From Symbiodinium kawagutii (lineage: Eukaryota; Sar; Dinophyceae; Suessiales; Symbiodiniaceae), in assembly GCA_009767595.1 (NCBI GenBank), contig VSDK01015421.1, forward strand, positions 334,341 to 398,340: 64,000 bases of DNA, read 5' to 3'. The position numbers and the translations under genes were made by a program. This document shows, piece by piece, positions 55,501-56,477 of this stretch (position 1 is its first letter; the number at the start of each line of letters is the position of its first letter). Below the pieces are notes generated by a model. It searched no databases and was not told where the DNA came from. It was given only the letters and a program-made list of their open reading frames with translations.

Positions 55501-56477
55501 AATTTCGAATGGTAGCTACGAGGTACTGTAGCGAACCGTCAGGAAAAATGTGTTTGTTTCCCGGGGTCAACCAAGCTTCAGCGGTGGATCAAACCCATGT
55601 TCCAGCCCAAGAACGAAGAGCCAGCTTCCTGGGTTGTTGATGCGTCTTGTTCCCTGGCTTTTGGTGGAAAGAATCCACGCAACCTGATGATACATGGTGT
55701 TTCATGATGGTCAAGCTGATGAAGTTTGGTTGCTTCAGGACGATTCCTGGTCCACCAAGTTCTGCAAGTAGCTTATGGTGGTCGCATGGGTAGATCATTT
55801 CCCTGGCAAGTGGGAAGCAGAAAACCAACGGGAGATCCATTTGAATACACCGTCCACGATTGATGGTAGGTCACCAGCCAGCCGGCATTCCCGGCAGGAC
55901 CCCGCTTTTTCCTTTTGTAACACCAGCTCTTAGCTTAAGAATACGAAGGAGCATGCAGAACTCTATTTTTGGTTGAGGGGTCTTTACGCCATGTCGTGAT
56001 TCATCATGGGAAGAGAGATAGCCCGGGCAAAAAAAAGAGAGATATGTCCACATGTGTTGTCAAAAGTATATCATAGAGTTTTGCACTTGAGCTCGAATAT
56101 TCTTTCAATCACAAGGTGCATTTATGCATAGATTGTTTAGATATATTGATATGGTAAGTTACATTTGGACTATTATTTCTGATTTGCAATGTCATTAATT
56201 TCCCTTTAGATGCTTGTGCATGCCGATTCATAAATCTGTAAATTGCATGCCGGCAGTGCACAGGGTCAACACATATCTCTACACAAAAATGCACACTCAC
56301 TGGCAGTGGGTCAAAACCCTGTACACCTGGTTCCCCTATCATTGGCCATTCGTTTCCGCTATTATTGGTTGGTTATTATCCCCTATTATTGATGGTTAAT
56401 ATTGACCCACAGCCACTGGCCATCCAGGTCTGCAGAGTGCCGCCACGAACGAGGACAAGGGCTTGGTGTTGGAGTAG
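9892..56477 (+). CDS. SRBD1: SRBD1/Tex-family S1 RNA-binding protein, about 26 exons
   Basis: Joining short exons in frame gives, in order: basic linker, Tex N-terminal domain ([32 protein letters not shown]), YqgF/RNase H-like core ([38 protein letters not shown]), helix-hairpin-helix region ([32 protein letters not shown]), linker ([14 protein letters not shown]) and S1 domain ([16 protein letters not shown]), ending at TAG 56475-56477. Tex is a transcription-accessory factor in bacteria and SRBD1 is its eukaryotic counterpart; nucleic-acid binding is expected, the exact role here unknown. Exon ends were chosen by hand to keep frame and family similarity. By that reading about 12 donors are GC, 8 GT and 5 GA. 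Two intronless genes, an orphan ORF and a LINE lie in its introns on the same strand. The 5' end is uncertain. Confidence 0.88.
9991..11212 (+). other. Intron with GAT tract at the donor side and CATCA at the acceptor side
   Basis: After the donor come GTTAATGATAATGATAATTAG and similar strings, then a GAT microsatellite (10456-10524). Before the acceptor come CACCATCATCAGG and TCAATCATCAATCATAG. The two halves are complementary in character. No other feature was seen. Confidence 0.55.
10456..10524. repeat. (GAT)n microsatellite with GAG interruptions
   Basis: About 23 trinucleotide units on the donor side of an intron. Confidence 0.95.
11213..11257 (+). CDS. SRBD1: SRBD1/Tex exon: acidic linker
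   Basis: TTGTTGCAG|GATTGGG opens the frame [15 protein letters not shown], ending before GTTGAAGC (GT donor). Phase 0 at both ends fits its neighbours. It has little family signal of its own. Confidence 0.5.
11644..11743. repeat. 100-bp near-perfect inverted repeat
   Basis: The 34-bp arms at 11644-11677 (CATGCGATTATATCAGGCAG...) and 11710-11743 pair with one indel and about one mismatch, around a 32-nt loop. It lies 20 bp upstream of the acceptor of the next exon. Confidence 0.92.
11764..11915 (+). CDS. SRBD1: SRBD1/Tex exon: N-terminal domain start
   Basis: Encodes [18 protein letters not shown], then [20 protein letters not shown] and TLPFIAR. The last part matches the Tex motif usually written as TVPFIARYRKE. 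A GC donor (GCCAG|GCTGGG) splits the Arg codon and joins precisely to the next exon. Confidence 0.88.
12106..12195 (+). CDS. SRBD1: SRBD1/Tex exon: YRKE motif
   Basis: CAGCTAG|GTATCGC completes Arg, then [20 protein letters not shown] and IARATDLEK follow, matching the Tex segment after FIAR. The donor is GC (AAGAG|GCCCG) by phase; a GT three bases on is possible. Confidence 0.9.
12196..13272 (+). other. Intron; CATCA-rich acceptor side
   Basis: From about 12960 to 13250 the plus strand is dominated by CCATCATTCAC and AACCATCA strings. The first half has no repeat of note. Confidence 0.5.
13273..13353 (+). CDS. SRBD1: SRBD1/Tex exon: [16 protein letters not shown]
   Basis: CCGCTCAG|ACGCGG continues [20 protein letters not shown] and DALLPLG, which fits the helix before the 'LEDLYLPYK' region of Tex. 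A GA donor (GGCGG|GAGAG) is the only choice I found that keeps phase with the next exon. Confidence 0.8.
14213..14318 (+). CDS. SRBD1: SRBD1/Tex exon: [18 protein letters not shown]
   Basis: GTCCCAG|GCAAGC gives [19 protein letters not shown] and [16 protein letters not shown]. This is one of the clearest Tex motifs (family form: ELEDLYLPYKPKRRT). The 3' end is uncertain (GA at 14316 or GC at 14319). A family B element begins 70 bp downstream. Confidence 0.9.
14391..14510 (+). repeat. Family B inverted-repeat element, copy 1 (forward)
   Basis: Ends are ATATGGCTATGGGCCAATAC and TTTTGACCTACAGCTATAT, imperfect reverse complements. The core has AACCAACCAGCC, GGGAAAACA, GGTTAATGATGGGGGAACC and AGGGGTACAGGG. 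It lies on the donor side of an intron. Confidence 0.85.
14511..16432. other. Intron; no supported exon
   Basis: Degenerate TGGTAGTTGG/CCAACTACTACCA inverted motifs at about 14550-14640 and repeated GGGGTTATAA strings. A short stretch near 15640-15710 could hold an exon but has no family signal. Confidence 0.4.
16433..16638 (+). CDS. SRBD1: SRBD1/Tex exon: acidic/Ala insert then [10 protein letters not shown]
   Basis: The frame reads [20 protein letters not shown], then [20 protein letters not shown] and GKD before a GT donor. The end resembles the Tex stretch before the 'VADVEAALAGARDI' helix; the front is a low-complexity insert. The start is uncertain (AG at 16432 or 16481). Confidence 0.6.
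16639..17132 (+). other. Intron rich in GATGGTTAATG/TGATGG strings
   Basis: From the donor on, the plus strand repeats GATGGTT, GGTGAATGATC and TGATGATG. There are no inverse strings on this short intron's acceptor side. Confidence 0.5.
17133..17198 (+). CDS. SRBD1: SRBD1/Tex exon: [16 protein letters not shown]
   Basis: CTTTCAG|GTTCCA gives [20 protein letters not shown] and DR, a strong match to the Tex helix VxDVEAALAGARDIxAE. The donor is GC (AGA|GCAGGG). Confidence 0.9.
17555..17593 (+). CDS. SRBD1: SRBD1/Tex micro-exon: [13 protein letters not shown]
   Basis: Thirteen codons between CACGAG|GCTGAA and a GC donor (GTG|GCGCC). It fits the short helix (DAELRAALREL in Tex) between the ARDI exon and the next one. 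Confidence 0.65.
18263..18357 (+). CDS. SRBD1: SRBD1/Tex exon: [18 protein letters not shown]
   Basis: CACCAG|GCCCGC gives [20 protein letters not shown] and [11 protein letters not shown], aligning with the Tex segment with KFRDYFDYSE. A GC donor (TGGGA|GCCTT) splits Glu. Confidence 0.8.
18869..18917 (+). CDS. SRBD1: SRBD1/Tex micro-exon: [15 protein letters not shown]
   Basis: TTGACAG|GCAGAG completes Glu and reads [16 protein letters not shown]. The 3' end is unresolved: a GA donor after PTF (18905) keeps phase with the next exon, while the longer form would need an unusual donor. Confidence 0.55.
19101..19138 (+). CDS. SRBD1: SRBD1/Tex micro-exon: [12 protein letters not shown]
   Basis: GGCCCAAG|GACTTC reads [12 protein letters not shown] and ends with CA before a GC donor (CACCA|GCTCC). 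The split Gln joins to the next exon to give [12 protein letters not shown], the family's 'HRALALxRGE' motif. Confidence 0.8.
19868..19931 (+). CDS. SRBD1: SRBD1/Tex exon: [17 protein letters not shown]
   Basis: CTGAG|GTTCTTG completes Gln, then [27 protein letters not shown] is diagnostic for Tex/SRBD1 proteins. The GT donor at 19932 is the likely end. Confidence 0.85.
20194..20259 (+). CDS. SRBD1: Possible SRBD1/Tex exon: [17 protein letters not shown]
   Basis: After GACATAG the frame reads [20 protein letters not shown] and YL before a GC donor. Position and helical character fit the poorly conserved stretch between LAMQRGE and the next exon, but phase with the previous exon is not resolved. 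Confidence 0.4.
21193..21263 (+). CDS. SRBD1: SRBD1/Tex exon: [13 protein letters not shown]
   Basis: Reads [20 protein letters not shown] and REW, matching the family's 'RLxxPSLEREIR'. A GA donor (TGGAG|GACTG) joins in phase to RKLKERAED. Confidence 0.85.
21721..21843 (+). repeat. Family B inverted-repeat element, copy 2 (forward)
   Basis: Starts ATGGCTATGGGTCAATATC and ends GGGTTTTGACCCACAGCC. The inside has AACCAACC, GGGAAAACAATGGTTAATA and GGGGAACCAGGGG. Confidence 0.88.
22229..22312 (+). CDS. SRBD1: SRBD1/Tex exon: [17 protein letters not shown]
   Basis: CTGCAG|GAGGAAG gives [20 protein letters not shown] and KKLLSPP. The family form is 'LxERAExxAIxxFAxNLRxLLLxPP'. A GC donor (CCGTG|GCCGG) splits Trp. 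Confidence 0.9.
22741..22832. repeat. Two adjacent short tandem repeats (11-bp x3; CATGTTC x7)
   Basis: GGGCCTGTCAT is repeated three times at 22741-22773. CATGTTC is repeated seven times at 22784-22832, with a diverged eighth unit. They end 40 bp before the next exon. Confidence 0.95.
22873..22985 (+). CDS. SRBD1: SRBD1/Tex exon: [18 protein letters not shown] (YqgF core)
   Basis: CTTCTGAG|GCTCCG reads [20 protein letters not shown], then [17 protein letters not shown]. GxDPxxRTGCKxAxx is the hallmark of the Tex YqgF domain. A GC donor (GACCG|GCACC) splits Gly. Confidence 0.95.
22986..24131 (+). other. Intron with complementary GATGG (5') and CCATCA (3') halves
   Basis: The donor side holds GCGATGGTTGACTTCC, GGAATGGTTAAGCATGG and GATGGTTAAAATTC. 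The acceptor side holds GAACCATCACAACCATC and CTTCATAATCATCG. Confidence 0.55.
24132..24251 (+). CDS. SRBD1: SRBD1/Tex exon: [14 protein letters not shown]
   Basis: GGCAAG|GCCAGG completes Gly and gives [20 protein letters not shown], then [19 protein letters not shown]. It joins the previous exon as [15 protein letters not shown], equivalent to 'DxTGKVLDTxxIYPH'. GT donor. Confidence 0.92.
24949..25644 (+). CDS. Orphan 231-codon ORF inside an SRBD1/Tex intron
   Basis: Begins [20 protein letters not shown] and ends KSLQGFL. The middle is charged ([19 protein letters not shown]) with a proline-rich [11 protein letters not shown] and a PPPPW segment. No signal peptide or membrane segment is seen. 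It is far longer than chance frames nearby and has protein-like composition, but no family was recognised. It cannot be an SRBD1 exon, because the flanking exons join directly across it as [14 protein letters not shown]. It may be a retroposed gene fragment or a nested gene. Confidence 0.45.
   Translation: MPNFCELVPGVLPIGRTGRSFPSTFVEVASITKEQADAEEPKDAVLASLKSMDRSFEVDRAAMEKEILKNRKNFYDDGRGSELPPEERVPTPAEIAHQLMQSGDYGNGPPYPIEGTPPPPWRRNGLEGTDNVTIQTDHTVIGKGKSVELIRCFDGKGIERPCGPLYREDVNAEKDEDENLLSGLGYAGILTSGPTACVFQAAVAFLSCRQGLSTSNLAAKSAGKKSLQGFL
26271..26370 (+). repeat. Family A terminal-inverted-repeat element, copy 2
   Basis: Left end TGGCTGGTGGTTTTAAG; right end GGGTTGAAACCACCAACCA. The inside has GTTTTCCCTAGTATCAACC and GGTTGGTTGACTAGTATTT. 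Confidence 0.9.
27599..27734 (+). CDS. SRBD1: SRBD1/Tex exon: [18 protein letters not shown]
   Basis: TTTCCTAG|ACTGCC completes Asp, then [20 protein letters not shown] and [30 protein letters not shown] is the most conserved YqgF motif of Tex proteins. The donor is a canonical AAG|GTAACT. Confidence 0.95.
27735..28180 (+). repeat. Degenerate tandem repeat of GTGGTAACTA
   Basis: Runs of GTGGTAACTAGTG, GTGATAACTGGTG and GTGGTAAATAGTG begin at the donor site itself, so the intron start is made of this repeat. A right-end fragment of family A (27901-27935) interrupts it. Confidence 0.8.
27901..27935 (+). repeat. Family A element, right-end fragment
   Basis: CTTCTCATAGGGGTTGAAAC followed by CACCAACCA matches the right third of family A. 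The left part is missing. Confidence 0.7.
28841..28932 (+). repeat. Family A element, diverged copy 3
   Basis: Left end TGGCTGTTGGTTTCAC; right end GGTTGTAGCCACCAACCAG. Internal GGTTGGATGACTG corresponds to the GGTTGGTTGACT core. Confidence 0.65.
29026..29126. repeat. (GAT)n microsatellite, imperfect
   Basis: About 100 bp of GAT units with GGT and TTT interruptions, preceded by AATGGTTGATGATGATC. Donor half of the intron 27735-29778. Confidence 0.95.
29779..29848 (+). CDS. SRBD1: SRBD1/Tex exon: [16 protein letters not shown]
   Basis: Reads [20 protein letters not shown], then ELD, before GTGCCG (GT donor). It joins the next exon as [17 protein letters not shown]. The family motif is 'SEAGASVYSASExAxxEFPDLDVSLRGAVSI'. 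A start at 29801 (TCCCAG|GTGTAC) is the alternative and would remove the odd SVSQ residues. Confidence 0.88.
29849..31545 (+). other. Intron; stem-loop and short tandem duplicates
   Basis: An inverted repeat pairs 29947-29971 (TCATCAGCCAAGTTCCC) with 30004-30030 (GGAACTTGGCTGATTGA). An 18-bp tandem duplicate (CTCAGAGGGTCTGACATC) lies at 30681-30716. The acceptor side has TTTACCATCAATTATTG and GTCATCAACC strings. No exon is supported. Confidence 0.5.
31546..31674 (+). CDS. SRBD1: SRBD1/Tex exon: [19 protein letters not shown]
   Basis: CTCCCAG|GTCTGC gives [20 protein letters not shown], then [20 protein letters not shown] and RLD. This is almost the family consensus ([30 protein letters not shown]). 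GA donor (GAC|GAGGAC). Confidence 0.97.
31675..32854 (+). other. Intron; GATGG-rich donor side
   Basis: The donor side has GATGGTTGAGTGG, TTGATGATGGAGGGG and GGATGGTAAC. The middle has ACTATCACTATC strings. No other gene is seen. Confidence 0.5.
32855..32964 (+). CDS. SRBD1: SRBD1/Tex exon: [18 protein letters not shown]
   Basis: TTGCCAG|GAGTTG gives [20 protein letters not shown], then [16 protein letters not shown]. Family motif: CVNxVGVDxNTAS...LLxxVAGL. A GA donor (GCCAG|GAGCGC) splits Arg. The acceptor of the next exon reads TCCAG|GAGCAT, so CCAGGAGC occurs at both ends of the intron. Confidence 0.95.
33023..33128 (+). repeat. Family A element, copy 4
   Basis: Left TCTGGTAGGTGGTTTGAG; right GGTTATGATCACCAACCA. 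The core is GGTTGGTGGGTTGACACC. It starts 58 bp after the donor of the previous exon. Confidence 0.75.
33689..33771 (+). CDS. SRBD1: SRBD1/Tex exon: HhH region KIKGFGPKS
   Basis: TCTCCAG|GAGCAT completes Arg, then [20 protein letters not shown] and IKGFGPK. Family motif: NIVxYREENGxFxSRxxLLKVxGLGPKxF. A GC donor (AAGA|GCTACT) splits Ser and joins [10 protein letters not shown]. Confidence 0.97.
33814..33921 (+). repeat. Family A element, copy 5
   Basis: Left TCTGGTTTGTGGTTTCA; right GGGGTTGAAACCACCCACCA. The core is ATATGGTTGGTTGACTG and TTTTTCATAGGGG. It starts 42 bp after the donor. Confidence 0.88.
33922..35041 (+). other. Rest of intron; no gene seen
   Basis: A 125-codon frame at 33905-34282 begins in a family A element and shows no family resemblance. 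I regard it as chance. Confidence 0.45.
35042..35151 (+). CDS. SRBD1: SRBD1/Tex exon: [10 protein letters not shown]
   Basis: TGCCCAG|GCTTTC completes Ser, then [20 protein letters not shown] and [16 protein letters not shown]. The family form is [27 protein letters not shown]. Likely GT donor (CAG|GTGGAG). Confidence 0.97.
35780..35836. repeat. (ATC)n followed by (CAG)n
   Basis: About 12 ATC units then 6-7 CAG units, on the acceptor half of an intron. Confidence 0.95.
36098..36220 (+). CDS. SRBD1: SRBD1/Tex exon: [14 protein letters not shown]...EEFG
   Basis: GGTTGAG|TGCCCC gives [20 protein letters not shown], then [20 protein letters not shown] and G before GTTGGA. Position and pattern fit the stretch after HPES that ends in 'xxxxFG' in Tex. 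Phase 0 at both ends. Confidence 0.75.
36430..36528 (+). repeat. Family A element, copy 6
   Basis: Left TTGGTGGTTTGATTGACAGC; right GCGGTTCCACCACCAACTA. The core is ACATGGTTGGTTGACAAAC and TTTTTCATAGGGG. Confidence 0.85.
36601..38690 (+). repeat. VOC gene duplication unit, copy 1
   Basis: From TTGGGATTGTGATGGGTGAG through the gene and its 3' flank to GAGAAAATGCCAAT, this is nearly identical to 42410-44680. Homology covers some 350 bp upstream and 200 bp downstream of the coding frame. Confidence 0.9.
36958..38478 (+). CDS. Two-TM glyoxalase-fold (VOC) protein, copy 1, 506 aa
   Basis: Single open frame, no intron, starting at ATG in CTTGAGCCATGTCG. Residues 7-29 and 37-59 are hydrophobic and look like two membrane spans. 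Residues 87-225 form a vicinal-oxygen-chelate domain ([35 protein letters not shown]). The four expected metal ligands are present: H94, E137, H156 and E219. Glyoxalase I-type enzymes act on glutathione hemithioacetals, but the VOC fold also serves dioxygenases and resistance proteins, so the substrate is open. The 280-residue C-terminal part (e.g. [20 protein letters not shown]) is unrecognised. It lies inside an SRBD1/Tex intron, same strand. Confidence 0.92.
   Translation: MSKNYMLLGVLGGVLGWCGLTAAGLAILFPFDSMMVPVVLVTGNVLIALWIPLVVYLVFRKSAMMEDKKDMVQLHWNPDIQRRGMGDLIRSVNHIAIIVSDVGRSLAFYTEIIGFQQIQRPNFDRHGAWLTMGNVELHLIKGVPNAPTGRDLIVSHIALETDYPEQVLEKLLEFDVPFRQNISVPDPKRARANLVEAFENSEGKITQYFVRDPDGYYLELCNCDVLTAFCLFKEKQAAKQKAGQIPKYLQLMDAVLGTYNESGQMAPSAFQLPQLFKTGVMAHRWVQRARQELLTPFEERVETALAGVQEAAQPDADLLEKFTGRQKTYGDITQGFSQEDLKAALCRSGNHAPTALLLLAAGRQDVKILLPPRYLLSEGGRVEQQVMTISAPSKKKFGSFSMFASKPFEDAEARSGVSRGVGQFGVSQSIGSFLSMRRREAEPGSSTSQLGVRGVRSGQMLALKFENDPKMQDYLTKRNALARKKVNFPDIEEGARIEEGEKVTRM
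38704..38738 (+). repeat. Left direct repeat bounding the 3.6-kb spacer
   Basis: GAACAGTTATAAGCAATTTG and the next 15 bp match 42297-42329 (GAACAATTAAGGAATTTG...) in direct orientation at about 80%. Confidence 0.75.
38745..39400. repeat. T-rich arm of a large inverted structure
   Basis: Packed with GGTGTTTTTT, TTTTTTCTGC and similar strings. The opposite strand of the same strings (GAAAAAACACC) fills 41300-42010. Frames here are low-complexity Phe/Cys-rich and not credible genes. Confidence 0.7.
39480..40730. repeat. Composite minisatellite block, two tandem modules
   Basis: Three repeat types recur in the same order in two modules (about 39390-39870 and 39900-40800): a 40-bp unit with CAGTGAGCACCGCTGGACCT and CAACCGCCAATGTC; a 20-24-bp unit with GCCAGAAGTATATGTCAGAT; and GTGAGTTGGTTATGTGGG. 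Each module is headed by CCACCTG(T/C)CAGG and TTAGATTTTATCAGAGC. Confidence 0.88.
40951..41292. repeat. (GAT)n/(GAC)n tract of about 340 bp
   Basis: Almost pure GAT units with GAC and GGT variants. Frames through it are homopolymers (poly-Asp, poly-Met, poly-His) and are not genes. Confidence 0.97.
41300..42010. repeat. A-rich arm of the large inverted structure
   Basis: Repeats of CAAAAACACCAG, GAAAAAACACC and AACACCAGC, reverse complements of the strings at 38745-39400. Confidence 0.7.
42297..42329 (+). repeat. Right direct repeat bounding the 3.6-kb spacer
   Basis: Partner of 38704-38738. The spacer between the two VOC gene copies lies between these repeats. Confidence 0.75.
42765..44273 (+). 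CDS. Two-TM glyoxalase-fold (VOC) protein, copy 2, 502 aa
   Basis: Paralogue of the gene at 36958, with the same two N-terminal membrane segments, VOC domain and unknown C-terminus. It keeps all four metal ligands (H94, E137, H156, E219). Differences are few and mostly in the C-terminal third: copy 2 lacks four residues near position 440 ([14 protein letters not shown] against a longer copy 1 form). Intact frames in both copies suggest both are under constraint or the duplication is recent. Confidence 0.92.
   Translation: MSKNHMLLGVLGGVLGWCGLTAAGLAILFPFDSMMVPVVLVTGNVLIALWIPLVVYLVFRKSAMMEDKKDMVQLHWNPDIQRRGMGDLIRSVNHIAIIVSDVGRSLAFYTEIIGFQQIQRPNFDRHGAWLTMGNLELHLIKGVPNAPTGRDLIVSHIALETEYPEQVLEKLLEFDVPFRQNISVPDPKRARANLVEAFENSEGKITQYFVRDPDGYYLELCNCDVLTAFCLFKEKQAAKLKVGQIPKYLQLMDAVLGTYNESGQMAPSVFRLPQLFKTGVMAHRWVQRAREELLTPFEERVETALAGVQEAAQPDADLLEKFTGRQKTYCDITQGFSQEDLKAALCRSGNHAPTALLLLAASRQDVKVYLPPRYLLSEGGRVQQQVMAVSAPSKKKFGSFSMFASKPFEDAEARSGVSRGVGQFGVSQSIGNFLGMRRREADGSSTSQLGVRSGQMLSLKFENDPKMQDYLTKRNALARKKVNLPDIEEGARIEEGEKVTRM
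44445..44540 (+). mobile_element. Family A element, copy 7, absent from the paralogous site
   Basis: Left TGGTGGGTGGTTTCAAAC; right GAGTTGAAACCACCAACCA. The core is CAAATGGTTGGTTGACTC. It lies within about 195 bp (44424-44619) missing from copy 1, where GGACTGAAGGAT runs straight into CCTTGGACGCC (38639). Confidence 0.88.
44953..45078 (-). repeat. Family B element, copy 3 (reverse)
   Basis: ATATGGCTGTGGGTCAG to CTTGACCCACAACCATAT. The core CCCTGGTTCCCCCATCATTA is the reverse complement of the forward copies. Confidence 0.88.
45079..45390 (-). repeat. Tandem partial family B units (reverse)
   Basis: Three further half-units carry CCATTATTGTTGG or CTACTATTGTTGG, CTTGGTTGGTTGG and TTGACCCACAGCCAT. 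The last ends 10 bp before the acceptor of the next exon. Confidence 0.75.
45401..45506 (+). CDS. SRBD1: SRBD1/Tex exon: [14 protein letters not shown]...DPRSDL
   Basis: CTCAACCAG|CATTGG gives [20 protein letters not shown], then [15 protein letters not shown]. The family form is 'TLxDILxELxKPGRDPRPEF'. A later start at 45434 (CCGAG|GAGACG) is also in phase. GC donor (GTTG|GCGCC). Confidence 0.82.
45571..45977. repeat. 17-bp minisatellite, about 24 units
   Basis: Units of GGGATGATGGTTGTTAA, with TTGATAA variants and some 16-bp units, occur immediately downstream of an exon. Confidence 0.95.
46008..46126 (+). repeat. Family B element, copy 5 (forward)
   Basis: GGTGGCTATGGGTCAATC to GAACTGACCCGCAGCCAAC. 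The core has AACCAACCAACGGGG and GATGGGGGAACCAGGGG. Confidence 0.85.
46424..46439 (+). repeat. LINE target-site duplication, left
   Basis: AACACAGACTATCAAG, repeated exactly at 51459-51474. Confidence 0.93.
46440..46500 (+). promoter_or_regulatory. LINE 5' leader with two tiny uORFs and a hairpin
   Basis: GCTCGAGGATCGAGC is a perfect 6-bp-arm hairpin. ATG at 46444 opens 9 codons to TAG, and ATG at 46485 opens ATG-TGC-GGT-TGA five bases before the ORF1 start. A full-length element would carry an internal promoter here; none is recognisable. Confidence 0.4.
46501..47766 (+). CDS. LINE ORF1 protein, 421 aa
   Basis: The charged N-terminus ([19 protein letters not shown]) is followed by a predicted coiled coil at about 112-190 ([20 protein letters not shown]...). 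Next is a globular part starting [20 protein letters not shown] that may be an RRM-like RNA-binding fold. No zinc knuckle is present. ORF1 proteins of LINEs package element RNA. It ends DEEKEDREE at TGA 47764-47766, followed by CTA. Confidence 0.85.
   Translation: MASVKKGHLKDQKKKEKEEGKETIAIDDEDKDETQQKTPQRKTIDFEAEDAEDIEMSKQPAEARKKLSTRRIWGAKGSTTAQALYEIATTPQRVNKTSEASTAQIDRKSKRHVDQETQELLQEMKKLSIQMKQDLEQLRSTGASSADQINNQQEAMTRQMQKLTEIAERHEDEIEDLRALQDFTHEIVFEREQKDSKLKMIIKSWPATASYYDRVRVTDWLLQQAQVQEHTKQEHGYYTASKRFTLSPVTVLSFADQDAQQRFEKYAYTSFSTKWPLHYWDAHGNRLNHWKGGWHKLVITKYQSKIDLIINMTLVTAMQILTAQQNTGYTGTTHLSHRTSDKHLFDLNARKVIAKATYDKDRGVIAIVAEERHVETLTSHWRDGWRTAHKDHPRYPTYSKFPYAITFAAARLDEEKEDREE
47764..47769 (+). 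promoter_or_regulatory. In-frame TGA-CTA between LINE ORF1 and ORF2
   Basis: ORF1 and ORF2 share a frame and this TGA is the only stop between them. UGA followed by CUA is a known leaky-termination context in other eukaryotes and viruses. Readthrough would yield an ORF1-ORF2 fusion of about 1626 codons. Confidence 0.55.
47821..51381 (+). CDS. LINE ORF2: AP endonuclease plus reverse transcriptase, 1186 aa
   Basis: Numbered from TTG 47821; the frame is open from just after the ORF1 stop. Residues 40-170 are very basic. APE-type endonuclease at 175-470: LNVRG (N181), LLTETN (E210), YAPHSG (Y310), GGDFNA (D344, N346), DSDH (to H461). Reverse transcriptase at 670-985: [20 protein letters not shown] (D811), [15 protein letters not shown] (D915, D916). 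The C-terminus has a GRPRQNW motif (1143-1149); no RNase H is seen. No in-frame ATG precedes residue 198, inside the endonuclease, so normal initiation would destroy the enzyme. Confidence 0.95.
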   Translation: MRQQHLRQQYSRGSSRRSQSTHLQEHPPPHSFHLPSSRRPGTVPIGLTEKARSRVYQSRKFFFNRRHAKAVKEKKKLNRRLWRYYKRTRLRERARQVAKEVLRESHLSKRKALTKQAKQKTHKKCKQWFQANILDLKREFKHFRKNFICHRSDLGNKSHLGKIAKGHKIRPNQRIKVATLNVRGLNHITKRETLVKIMKQNQYEVLLLTETNVNLGCVEKWDGYTAFFSTSIDPKVRDREVARRENNSLGKQKQDWTSHRLAADFENAGVAVVVKNNLLTSIKDFKQVDGRIVSVTFASHGYDMTFICAYAPHSGYSTDAKEEFYDQLSQEIALCKGRYFIGGDFNARIHYVREGDTDVCGPHILGRGMEYLNNMNERTKESRALFLGWCKLHHLAILNSQFSKPPEKLITYKEKTNNSDFGPPFVADRYAQIDYWLTSKEWKSLCDDVQSRRDIAFDSDHLVLESSICMRPPPRLEDTRTTHRYSKPNPEQWAKFNQECHRFLSKDRLCFQRLVEGILQAAASTLEKVPPEKKKPYITRNTWNKIEKRNLQRKNGAPVNEIRSLNKEISKLARLDRRNHLLEQFNENPNDPNKKGLWKAVKQLKTKFTPQYVQMKNEFGERVPITARAQTIAEYLETKHWMNDSNVGMPDAAAILNNNGADERPFRLDELNWALKVAKNNKQPGPDDVQMELLKWLDDSNRRCFLHLINDWWVQRKAPKELFIARVVPLYKKGDTDNAANYRPISLLSSVYKIYMMMIRQRMQNAIDDKLSPTQYGFRPNKSTSHAIYVIRRIQDYAESKGTRLSLSLLDWEKAFDKIQHDKLILALRRMGFSTQYCEVIQNCYENPTFYVKDAYGCSTHKRQSAGIRQGCPLSPYLFVIVMSCIDFDIRSKCSSWVANGRIPGLTFDMVYYADDTILFSTDNRALNELLSLTELTSSKYGLRLNKDKCVVIQMNNDGSVHFNNGDQLPKRFESMYLGNEINREANIRHEIINKIQEVRKTWFRLLPYWKATSASKKWQLLIFDAVIRSKLLYGLETIHLTQAMLNKIDAFQLRNLRKILGIAPTYIDRRNTNTTVLQKCTDLAFPAAGDHRTVQLFSKLYLNRKAKLLGHVIRSPNDDPLRQVSFEPDTAVRVQYGKKRCGRPRQNWLHYAKKYVFEEKLGGIEYEESLRTDTRVYNAANNREF
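51459..51474 (+). repeat. LINE target-site duplication, right
   Basis: AACACAGACTATCAAG directly after the A tract; identical to 46424-46439. Confidence 0.93.
51475..52598 (+). other. Acceptor half of the LINE-bearing intron
   Basis: AACCATCACAAAGCCATTG, GAACCATTATC and AAACCATCATCATC strings culminate in an ATC microsatellite (52498-52548). No gene is seen. Confidence 0.5.
52498..52548. repeat. (ATC)n microsatellite
   Basis: About 17 pure units, 50 bp before an exon. It is complementary in kind to the GGATGATGG minisatellite at the other end of the same intron. Confidence 0.95.
52599..52652 (+). CDS. SRBD1: SRBD1/Tex exon: [17 protein letters not shown]
   Basis: GACTTTCAG|ATTTCA completes Asp, then [18 protein letters not shown] canonical donor follows (CCCG|GTAAGATC). 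It fits the linker between DPRxxF and the S1 domain. Family signal is weak, but phase agrees on both sides. Confidence 0.6.
52653..54596 (+). other. Intron; possible extra exon near 54200-54260
   Basis: A GATGG-rich donor side (GGTTGATGATAGTGG, GGTTGATGATGGCTGG), a diverged family B copy (52881-52960) and CATCA strings (54040-54160). A GC-rich stretch at 54190-54260 followed by GGTGATGAATGGTGG could mark a further exon, not resolved. Confidence 0.4.
54597..54620 (+). CDS. SRBD1: SRBD1/Tex micro-exon: ELAMLGAM
   Basis: TTTGGAAG|AACTGG completes Glu and reads ELAMLGAM plus one base of Gly, up to the N run. It joins the next exon as [15 protein letters not shown]. The 3' end and donor are hidden by the gap. 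Confidence 0.6.
54621..54630. other. Assembly gap (10 N)
   Basis: A placeholder gap inside the intron between the exons at 54597 and 54644. The true length is unknown, and coordinates to its right are relative. Confidence 0.99.
54644..54725 (+). CDS. SRBD1: SRBD1/Tex exon: S1 domain
   Basis: GCCCCCAG|GTGTCG completes Gly, then [20 protein letters not shown] and LLHVPR. The S1 consensus in Tex is GxVxNVTxFGAFVDIGVxxDGLVHIS. A GC donor (CGGAT|GCTGG) splits Met. Confidence 0.95.
54726..55251 (+). other. Intron; no other feature
   Basis: Contains TGCATGGTTGATGGTTGC on the donor side and AACATCATCATCGC before the acceptor. Confidence 0.5.
55252..55367 (+). CDS. SRBD1: SRBD1/Tex exon: S1 domain C-terminal strand
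   Basis: GGGTCAG|GGTAGC gives [20 protein letters not shown], then [29 protein letters not shown] corresponds to the S1 strand 'VGDxVKVKVL'. GC donor (CCTG|GCAGG). Confidence 0.8.
55368..56427 (+). other. Last SRBD1/Tex intron; ends in a family B element
   Basis: No gene seen. The reverse-oriented family B element (56299-56418) occupies its last 130 bp. Confidence 0.5.
56299..56418 (-). repeat. Family B element, copy 7 (reverse)
   Basis: ACTGGCAGTGGGTCAAAAC to ATTGACCCACAGCCACTG. The core CCTGGTTCCCCTATCATTGG is the reverse complement of forward copies. It ends 9 bp before the acceptor of the last exon. Confidence 0.88.
56428..56477 (+). CDS. SRBD1: SRBD1/Tex last exon and stop
   Basis: GGCCATCCAG|GTCTGC completes Gly and reads [15 protein letters not shown] then TAG. 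KGLVLE sits where S1 domains end with a 'RxxLSL'-type strand. The short tail and good phase make it a plausible end, with weak family signal. Confidence 0.6.
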